A stretch of 5,908 nucleotides of DNA from contig JAQTSH010000108.1 of the NCBI GenBank assembly GCA_028711405.1, positions 1 to 5,908 of the forward strand. Reading direction: 5' to 3'. The notes beneath the pieces were generated by a model, which worked only from the letters and a program-made list of their open reading frames with translations, did no database searches and was not told the origin of the DNA. A program made the position numbers and the translations under genes. The DNA comes from Methanoregula sp. Lineage in GTDB: Archaea > Halobacteriota > Methanomicrobia > Methanomicrobiales > Methanospirillaceae. The stretch's first letter is position 1. Each line of letters starts with the position of its first letter. Positions 1 through 3,729 of this stretch are shown piece by piece.

Positions 1-16
1 TAACTATTATCTTCTC

Positions 17-28
17 AGTTATATAACT
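17..28. promoter_or_regulatory. 12-bp perfect palindrome containing a TATA-like core
   Basis: The sequence AGTTATATAACT reads the same on both strands and contains TATATA. It could be an archaeal TATA element or a dimeric regulator site. No convincing gene starts at the expected distance on the plus strand. A minus-strand gene would lie outside the window. A chance AT-rich palindrome is equally possible. Confidence 0.2.
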
Positions 29-348
29 AAGTCCCCATTTCTTCATTCACGACTCCTCGCGGGAGCAGGATCTCAAGGGGATAAAATCTGAAATACTAGG
101 TTTGAATATGTGCGAACGCCGAGATAACAGCAGCTTTTCATGCGTAATGCCTGTGACCTTATGGTCTCATGGGTGTTTCTGTCCGCGTTCATCAGCACCG
201 ACCGGGAGTTCTGAAGATTTAGAACGTAAAAACCCTCAAAAATTTCAGAAAAGCGTACTTTTTCCCCACCTTTTTTCCAACACCATAATTGTTGTCATCG
301 GGAGTGCGGCACAAAAGGGCGCTCGAATCCTGTTTTTGTCCAAAATCC

Positions 349-369
349 CATGAGTTTTCATGAAGTTTT
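349..369. repeat. Short tandem duplication, CATGA(A)GTTTT twice
   Basis: CATGAGTTTT (349-358) is followed directly by CATGAAGTTTT (359-369), a two-copy tandem repeat with one inserted A. The same segment can fold as CATGA-GTTT-TCATG (349-362). It lies between two copies of CAAAATCCC at 341-349 and 373-381. No function can be assigned. Confidence 0.5.
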
Positions 370-410
370 CGACAAAATCCCGCGCGGTGTGATCCCGGAG
401 CGGGCGGGAG

Positions 411-450
411 ACCCGTGTAACTTATACGGGTTCGTCGTGGATTTTTTTTT
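411..450 (+). terminator. 21-bp near-perfect dyad followed by a T-run
   Basis: ACCCGTGTAA (411-420) and TTATACGGGT (422-431) form a ten-pair stem around a single central C, with one G-T wobble pair. A run of nine Ts follows at 442-450, then six As. A stem followed by a T-run suits a plus-strand transcription terminator. The single-base centre argues against a tight RNA hairpin unless the inner pairs open, and it is also typical of a dimeric protein-binding site. A plus-strand gene to be terminated is not evident, so an operator is a real alternative. Confidence 0.4.
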
Positions 451-495
451 AAAAAACCCATATGACTTCAAGTTTTTTCGCTGTCATCAATTGCC

Positions 496-504
496 TTAAT
501 ATAT
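496..504 (+). promoter_or_regulatory. Possible TATA box upstream of the 80-residue gene
   Basis: TTAATATAT sits in an AT-rich patch. Archaeal TATA boxes are centred about 26-28 bases before the transcription start, which here predicts a start near 527-530. That is at or just before the ATG at 530, so the transcript would be leaderless or nearly so. No clear purine-rich BRE is visible just upstream. Confidence 0.4.
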
Positions 505-529
505 CAGAAACCAATGGTGGATTATTACA

Positions 530-772
530 ATGTTGAGAGAATTCATCGCACGACTGAAAATTACGGCGACAAGGCTTGCATGTGCCATCATAGAAAAACC
601 GGGCGCTGCAATCTGGACGGTAACGCCATCAGAGTCAGCCGTTGCAGGAGTTGTACATCTCATTGTATCAACAGAAACAAAAGACGCAATGCACGCGGGG
701 AAGCGGTACAGGTTGACGAGCGGTCACGCCCCGATCTTTTCGCTTTTCACCTTTTTTACGTTACGTCAGTAA
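530..772 (+). CDS. Possible small protein of 80 residues, unknown function
   Basis: I do not recognise this protein. It begins MLREFIARLKIT, has a basic amphipathic N-terminus, a middle section with alternating hydrophobic residues (about 27-50, including AVAGVVHLIVSTET), and a phenylalanine-rich end. It has no clear signal peptide or full membrane segment. A TATA-like box lies about 30 bases before the ATG, and a GC-rich hairpin begins at the base after the TAA stop, so the frame is neatly bracketed by transcription signals. A longer frame in another phase (514-864) overlaps it. That one starts only about 10 bases after the TATA box, reads through the hairpin and gives an Arg/Cys-rich translation, so I take it as a shadow. 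Ribosome binding is weak (GGTGGA, 516-521), consistent with a leaderless message. Chance open reading remains possible. Confidence 0.42.
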   Translation: MLREFIARLKITATRLACAIIEKPGAAIWTVTPSESAVAGVVHLIVSTETKDAMHAGKRYRLTSGHAPIFSLFTFFTLRQ

Positions 773-803
773 GCGCCGGTCTGCCGGTGCCCGGGTATCT
801 TTT
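773..803 (+). terminator. Hairpin with T-rich tail after the stop at 772
   Basis: GCGCCGG (773-779) pairs with CCGGTGC (784-790) around a TCTG loop, with one G-T wobble. A weak T-rich stretch (TATCTTTT) follows at 796-803. It starts immediately after the TAA stop of the preceding frame, which is where an intrinsic terminator would be expected. Archaeal termination depends mainly on the T-run, and this one is short. Confidence 0.35.
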
Positions 804-833
804 ACGGCAACTCACTGACAGGTCACCTGCCGT
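804..833. repeat. Inverted repeat ACGGCA / TGCCGT
   Basis: Six-base arms at 804-809 and 828-833 enclose 18 bases that themselves contain AGGTCACCT, a nine-base odd palindrome. It lies in the leader region of the coupled operon that starts at 967, so it could be a regulatory site, but nothing else supports that. Confidence 0.25.
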
Positions 834-954
834 CTCAATAGACAATGGCTCTGGCTGGCGATGAGTTCCGGTGCTACCCGGTCACGCACGAACCGGTTTT
901 TCGAGATGTGAATGTGCGTAGGCATTCCCGCAGGCAATACGAGCAGAAAAAATC

Positions 955-962
955 GAGTGATC
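955..962 (+). promoter_or_regulatory. Ribosome binding site for the first gene of the coupled pair
   Basis: GAGTGATC differs from the archaeal consensus GAGGTGATC by one missing G and ends four bases before the ATG at 967. It fixes that start codon and argues that the frame is translated. Confidence 0.6.
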
Positions 963-966
963 AATC

Positions 967-1251
967 ATGAAAACAAACGAACTGAAAAACAAAACAGCGG
1001 AATCCTTCGGGATTTTTAAACGGAGAAGCGAAGGTGTTGCCGGACCTTCCCGCGAGGTATCCAAACGGGATGTATCAGCGTCCGGTGTGGCAGGGACCGG
1101 ACAGGAAAACGAGGAACGGGAATGGGCACGGAGACATATGTCACCGGATCCATTCCTTGCTGAATGCAAGACCGGGATCATAGGCTGGAGAGTCAGGACA
1201 CCGCATAAGGTGCAAAAAAAACAATCTGTAACGGAGCGTGAGCTGGCATGA
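967..1251 (+). CDS. Hypothetical protein of 94 residues, first gene of a coupled pair
   Basis: I do not recognise the family. The protein is soluble and highly charged. Residues 1-58 are rich in Lys, Glu, Arg, Ser and Gly and look disordered. Residues about 59-82 (SPDPFLAECKTGIIGWRVRT) have the mix of Pro, Gly and hydrophobic residues expected of a short folded motif. There are no membrane segments, and the single Cys gives no metal-site pattern. The start is supported by a near-consensus ribosome binding site. The stop codon overlaps the start of the next gene as ATGA, which strongly suggests one transcript with translational coupling, so the two products probably act together or in fixed ratio. 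No clear TATA box is visible directly upstream. A long minus-strand frame over the same region (882-1475) looks like a shadow because it spans both genes and has no start signals. Confidence 0.6.
   Translation: MKTNELKNKTAESFGIFKRRSEGVAGPSREVSKRDVSASGVAGTGQENEEREWARRHMSPDPFLAECKTGIIGWRVRTPHKVQKKQSVTERELA
1233..1241 (+). promoter_or_regulatory. Ribosome binding site for the second gene of the coupled pair
   Basis: GGAGCGTGA differs from the consensus GGAGGTGA by one inserted or exchanged base and ends six bases before the ATG at 1248. It lies inside the end of the upstream coding region. Ribosomes finishing the first gene could therefore restart on the second, or load independently. Confidence 0.65.
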
Positions 1252-1661
1252 CCCGGGGACGACCGCCGCAGAAGGCGCTTGACGAAGCGCTGCCGATCGC
1301 ACAGGCACGGGGCGCGCTCCTTCTGTTCACGGACGAACCGGCATTCGACTGCGATTACCTGTTCCTTGCGACCGACCGGCTCTGCATCGTCCGGGTCAAG
1401 CGGACCCGTCATCTCTGGTGCACACCCGGGCAGATGGAGGCGCAGTGCTGTGAAGCGATCCAACAGTTCCGCCATCTTACGGCTCCTGCTTTTGTCTCGC
1501 GCGAGATCTGGTTCTGGTCCCCGTACGGCGTCTTACGGTTCTTCCGGATCGAAGACGCCGGTCTCGTGGAGCTGGACCGGGACGGGAAGGTTCTCGCCAC
1601 TCCCCGACCAGACCAACATGCCGTAGCAAAACAGCCGGTCCCGGCTGGAACGCCGGGGTGA
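1248..1661 (+). CDS. Hypothetical protein of 137 residues, archaeal family of unknown function
   Basis: The protein opens with MTRGRPPQKALDEALPIAQA, followed by a compact alpha/beta-looking section. This comprises a helix (about 8-21), a strand (ALLLF, 23-27), DCDYLFL then CIVRVKR (34-52), a helix with MEAQCCEAIQQFRHL (63-77), and a strand pair with REIWFWSPYGVLRFFRI (85-101). The tail after about 115 is Pro-rich and probably flexible. The arrangement of an acidic strand, a second strand ending in VRVK, and a following helix recalls PD-(D/E)XK nuclease-like folds. The expected acidic residue before the lysine is Arg49, however, so I make no catalytic claim. It has no membrane segments. The style resembles short hypothetical proteins of Methanomicrobiales, which is recollection and not a search result. 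It is coupled to the upstream gene by the ATGA overlap and has its own good ribosome binding site. Confidence 0.75.
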   Translation: MTRGRPPQKALDEALPIAQARGALLLFTDEPAFDCDYLFLATDRLCIVRVKRTRHLWCTPGQMEAQCCEAIQQFRHLTAPAFVSREIWFWSPYGVLRFFRIEDAGLVELDRDGKVLATPRPDQHAVAKQPVPAGTPG

Positions 1662-1714
1662 CCTGCCGGTCACAGGGCATCACCATCCAATTACTTCCCC
1701 TTTTTATGGGGGAG
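1658..1714 (+). terminator. Terminator region at the end of the coupled operon
   Basis: GTGACC-TGCC-GGTCAC (1658-1673) is a perfect six-pair hairpin that overlaps the TGA stop of the second gene. Further on, CTTCCCC (1694-1700) can pair with GGGGGAG (1708-1714) around a loop made largely of five Ts (1701-1705). The T-run after a stable hairpin suits archaeal termination. The second stem straddles the left edge of the tandem repeat array, so the first repeat copy begins inside the terminator region. Confidence 0.45.
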
Positions 1715-2046
1715 GAGGGATCAAAATCCGCCCGGTTGATCTGTCTCATGCCGGTTGTGACCAGCTGAAGGGTACCGACCATCTATCAAATCCTACCGTA
1801 TAGAATCCTCCGACGGAGAAAGTACTGGAGCCTGGATCAACCCGGTCCTTCGGAATGCTGGTTTAGGTCTTATTCCGGCAAAACCACGTCTTATTCACCC
1901 TAAAACAGGTCATTTTTTAGCATTCTGCCGACGGTCTTCCAAAATGTCCTTTTATGTTCTTTCCCGCAGGCGATCGGCTGTGGTGTGACCTGTAGTACCT
2001 GGAATGGAGAAAAACCCCTTTTTTGAGCATACCTTTTTTGGTATCC
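1710..2046. repeat. Tandem unit 1 (337 bp)
   Basis: This copy joins the terminator region of the coupled operon on its left, where similarity to the other units fades before the GGGAGGAGGG landmark. Its stem arms are GAATGCT (1853-1859) and AGCATTC (1919-1925), with the inner arms GGTTTAGG (1860-1867) and CCTAAAAC (1899-1906), where one inner position is mismatched. It alone carries CTCCGACGGAG, an 11-base odd palindrome near 1808-1818. Near its end ATACC-TTTTTT-GGTAT (about 2030-2045) is a perfect short hairpin that is broken in units 2 and 3. Confidence 0.93.
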
Positions 2047-2382
2047 GGGAGGAGGGTTCAAAATCCGCCCGGTTGATCTGTCTCATGCCGGTTGTGACCA
2101 GCTGAAAGGTACCGACCATCCATCAAATCCTACCGTACAGAATCCTCCGACGGTGAAAGTTCAGGAGCCTGGATCAACCCGGTCCTTCGGGATGCCGTTC
2201 TAGGTCTTATTCCAGCAAAACCACGTCTTATTCACCCTAAAACAGGTCATTTTTTAGCATTCTGCCGACGTATCCATAAAATGTCCTTTTATGTTCTTTC
2301 CTGCAGGCGATCGGCTGCCGTGTGACCTGTAGTACCTGGAATGGAGAAAACCCCTGTTTTGAGCATCCCGTTTTTGGTATCC
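2047..2382. repeat. Tandem unit 2 (336 bp)
   Basis: This copy is one base shorter because an A-run (GAGAAAACCCC near 2344) has lost one A relative to units 1 and 3. It has GACGTATCCATAAAATG where the others have GACGGTCTTCCAAAATG. Outer stem arms are GGATGC (2190-2195) and GCATTC (2258-2262 plus the preceding AG), held by one G-T wobble. The inner left arm GTTCTAGG (2197-2204) has one mismatch to CCTAAAAC (2236-2243). Confidence 0.93.
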
Positions 2383-2719
2383 GGGAGGAGGGTTCAAAAT
2401 CCGCCCGGTTGATCTGTCTCATGCCGGTTGTGACCCGCTGAAGGGTACCGACCATCCATCAAATCCTACAATACAGAATCCTCCGACGGTGAAAGTACAG
2501 GAGCCTGGATCAACCCGGTCCTGCGGGATGCGGTTTTAGGTCTTATTTGGGCAAAACCACGTCTTATTCACCCTAAAACAGGTTGTTTTTTTGCATTCTA
2601 CCGACGGTCTTCCAAAATGTCCTTTTATGTTCTTTCCAGCAGGCGATCGGCTGCCGGGTGACCTGTAGTACCTGGAATGGAGAAAAACCCCTGTTTTGAG
2701 CATACCGTTTTTGGCATCC
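2383..2719. repeat. Tandem unit 3 (337 bp)
   Basis: The inner inverted repeat is perfect here: GTTTTAGG (2533-2540) and CCTAAAAC (2572-2579). The outer arms GGATGC (2526-2531) and GCATTC (2593-2598) pair with one G-T wobble, with a run of seven or more Ts just before the right arm. Its left half reads GTGACCCGCTG where the other units have GTGACCAGCTG or GTGATCAGCTG. Confidence 0.93.
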
Positions 2720-2997
2720 GGGAGGAGGGATCAAAATCCGCCCGGTAGATCTGTCTCATGCTGGTTGTGATCAGCTGAAGGGTACCGACCATCCCTCAAA
2801 TCCTACAGTACCCAATCCTCCGACGGTGAAAGTACAGGATCCTGGATCAACCCGGTCCTTCGGAATGCTGTTTTAGGTCTTATTTGGGCAAAACCACGTC
2901 TTATTCACCCTAAAACAGGTCATTTTTTTGCATTCTACCGACGGTCTTCCAAAATGTCCTTTTATGTTCTTTCCAGCAGGCGATCGGCTCCCGGGTC
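2720..2997. repeat. Tandem unit 4, truncated (about 278 bp)
   Basis: This copy matches the others up to GGCGATCGGCT and a few bases beyond, then diverges near 2997. It lacks about 59 bases of the unit end (the GTGACCTG to CATCC segment). Outer arms GAATGC (2863-2868) and GCATTC (2930-2935) and inner arms GTTTTAGG (2870-2877) and CCTAAAAC (2909-2916) are all perfect. Unit 4 shares several changes with unit 3 (TTATTTGGGC, CATTCTACCG), so these two look like the most recent duplication. Confidence 0.92.
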
Positions 2998-3122
2998 GGA
3001 CTGCAAGGTTGGCGGGAACAAAGGAGGGGGAGTTTGGATCTGCCTCTCCGATGAGCAGGTGCTGTTCTGCTGGTACTACAATGCCGCTGCGCTTGTGAGG
3101 ATTGAGTTGTCGGTGTTTGGGG

Positions 3123-3136
3123 GGTCTGGGCAGACC
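3123..3136. promoter_or_regulatory. Dyad GGTCTG-GG-CAGACC upstream of the small membrane protein
   Basis: This is a perfect 14-base palindrome with six-base arms, ending 30 bases before the ATG at 3167. Its position within a likely leader or promoter region suits an operator, but no clear TATA box is visible nearby. Confidence 0.25.
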
Positions 3137-3153
3137 GCGTCCCGTCACTTGCG

Positions 3154-3161
3154 TAAGGTGA
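3154..3161 (+). promoter_or_regulatory. Ribosome binding site deciding the start at 3167
   Basis: TAAGGTGAG, near 3154-3162, contains the archaeal AGGTGA core about five bases before the ATG at 3167. This places the start here and not at the upstream in-frame ATG at 2954, which lies inside the tandem repeat. Confidence 0.6.
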
Positions 3162-3166
3162 GATTG

Positions 3167-3283
3167 ATGGACAACGAAATCCTCATCACTGGAGCATTCC
3201 TCGGCGCAGGACTGCTCGCGTATGTGATCATTCCGGGGATGCTCGTCATCTGGGACCGGGTCCTCGATCACATGGAGTTGTAA
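3167..3283 (+). CDS. Small single-pass membrane protein, 38 residues
   Basis: The peptide starts MDNEILITGAFLGAGLL and continues with AYVIIPGMLVIW before a short charged tail ending DHMEL. Residues about 5-29 form one membrane-spanning segment carrying a small-residue GAFLGAG patch suited to helix packing. Both ends are acidic, so orientation is unclear. The frame stays open back to 2954, but those extra codons run through repeat unit 4, and a strong ribosome binding site precedes 3167, so I take 3167 as the start. A terminator-like hairpin follows the stop. The length, one membrane helix and clean signals suggest a genuine small membrane protein, perhaps a subunit or regulator of a larger complex. 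I do not recognise its partner. Confidence 0.65.
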   Translation: MDNEILITGAFLGAGLLAYVIIPGMLVIWDRVLDHMEL

Positions 3284-3301
3284 AGGACAGAAGTAAGAAC
3301 A

Positions 3302-3338
3302 AACGGGGGATGGGAGTAACTTCCCCTGCTCGTTTTTT
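3302..3338 (+). terminator. Imperfect hairpin with a T6 tail after the small gene
   Basis: AACG (3302-3305) pairs with CGTT (3331-3334), and inside it a G-rich left arm (GGGGGATGGGAG) can pair imperfectly with CTTCCCCTGC across a short loop. Six Ts run from 3333 to 3338. It lies about 20 bases after the stop at 3283, as expected for a terminator of the small membrane protein gene. Confidence 0.5.
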
Positions 3339-3358
3339 GGGGCAATCCGCAGTCGCGA

Positions 3359-3547
3359 CTCTTCACCCGGGGTTTCGGCAAAAACACCGGGCTCGGGCTG
3401 TTCCTCTCACGAGGGATCCTTGCGATCACCGGTATCACGATCATAGAGAACGGTGAACCGGTCAAAGGCACACGGTTCGAAATAACGGTGCCGAACGGAG
3501 CATACCGGTTCAAGGGCAAGGAAGAGAATGAGACTGAATGCTCATGA
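3359..3547 (+). pseudogene. Orphan C-terminus of a histidine kinase (ATPase domain relic)
   Basis: The frame encodes 62 residues starting LFTRGFGKNTG, then LGLFLSRGILAITG, NGEPVKGTRFEITVPNGAYRF and a short charged tail before TGA. This matches the end of the HATPase_c domain of methanogen PAS-sensor kinases: the G2-box-like GKNTGLGL motif, the following helix, and the last strands ending in a GxxFEI.VP pattern. Everything upstream is missing (PAS domains, His-box, N-box and G1-box), and there is no start codon. The frame is closed by a TAA at 3317, and residues before 3359 do not resemble a kinase. The family usually has SREIL where this has SRGIL, in line with relaxed selection. It is probably the leftover of a kinase gene lost by deletion, possibly a former neighbour or duplicate of the kinase at 3730. 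It should not be active. Confidence 0.8.
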
Positions 3548-3650
3548 GATTCTCGCAACGCGAAGGCATGAAGGATGAGAGACAGGAAGATTCTGATGTT
3601 TTTCCCGGAATCTTTCTTTTATTGAGACAAAATTTGGAAATACATTATGT

Positions 3651-3660
3651 GTATATATCC
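3651..3660 (+). promoter_or_regulatory. TATA box for the sensor kinase gene
   Basis: GTATATATCC stands in an AT-rich stretch (about 3620-3660) about 75 bases before the start codon. It predicts transcription starting around 3680 and a leader of roughly 50 bases. The T-rich segment at 3611-3622 may also end any transcript from the relic upstream. Confidence 0.5.
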
Positions 3661-3729
3661 TTTGACGGGAATAGGGTATTGTTGGTCATTTCTATCACAG
3701 TAACAATAGAGAAAACGAGATAGGGGAAT

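Larger units (their letters stand above)
1..490. other. Gene-poor left flank
   Basis: I find no convincing gene here. Open frames exist on both strands (about 108-353 plus and 219-461 minus), but they overlap antisense to each other, lack good ribosome binding sites and show biased, cysteine- or basic-rich translations typical of chance frames. The stretch holds a 12-bp palindrome near the left edge, a pyrimidine-rich tract around 257-280, a short tandem duplication at 349-369, two copies of CAAAATCCC (341-349 and 373-381), and a 21-bp dyad followed by a T-run. The composition is AT-richer and more homopolymer-rich than the kinase gene at the right end. It is best read as intergenic or decayed DNA. 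Confidence 0.55.
1710..2997. repeat. Four-copy tandem array of a ~337-bp unit
   Basis: Two landmarks recur with the same phase. GGGAGGAGGG starts at 1710, 2047, 2383 and 2720, and TAAAACAGGT starts at 1901, 2238, 2574 and 2911. Both sets give spacings of 337, 336 and 337. The one-base difference comes with shorter or longer A-runs and T-runs. The copies are more than 90 percent identical by eye, with scattered single-base changes. There are no spacers, so this is a long-unit tandem repeat and not a CRISPR array. No transposase, terminal inverted repeat or integrase is visible. Within each unit there are nested inverted repeats near T-runs and a TATA-like AT patch (CTTTTATG on plus, CATAAAAG on minus). 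The frames in the units accumulate amino acid changes and frameshifts, so protein coding is unlikely. Possible roles include structured small RNA, a protein-binding array, or simply an amplified intergenic segment. Confidence 0.97.

Noticed and set aside
108..353. Plus-strand frame starting MCERRDN
   Set aside because: It has no good ribosome binding site, a Cys/Ser/Pro-rich chance-like composition, and is overlapped by an equally unconvincing minus-strand frame.
514..864. 116-residue plus-strand frame
   Set aside because: It starts too close to the TATA box, runs through the hairpin after 772, and has an Arg/Cys/Asn-rich translation typical of a shadow of the 530-772 frame.
882..1475. 197-residue minus-strand frame
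   Set aside because: It runs antisense across two coupled genes that have good ribosome binding sites, and its translation is rich in Arg, Ser, Cys and Pro without recognisable structure.
2625..2792. Minus-strand frame starting MVGTLQ, present in all repeat units (for example 2625-2792 in unit 4, 2237-2455 across units 3 and 2, 1477-1782 in unit 1)
   Set aside because: The frame ends differently in each copy because of one-base changes in a homopolymer. The copies differ by many amino acid changes (Leu/Phe, Val/Ile, Gly/Ser, Asn/Tyr, Asp/Glu), and no ribosome binding site precedes the ATG. This is not the pattern of a selected protein.
1710..2997. CRISPR array
   Set aside because: Units are about 337 bp, directly adjacent and near-identical throughout, with no alternation of short repeats and unique spacers.
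2954..3166. N-terminal extension of the small membrane protein
   Set aside because: The first codons are repeat-unit sequence shared by all copies, and the ribosome binding site lies before 3167.
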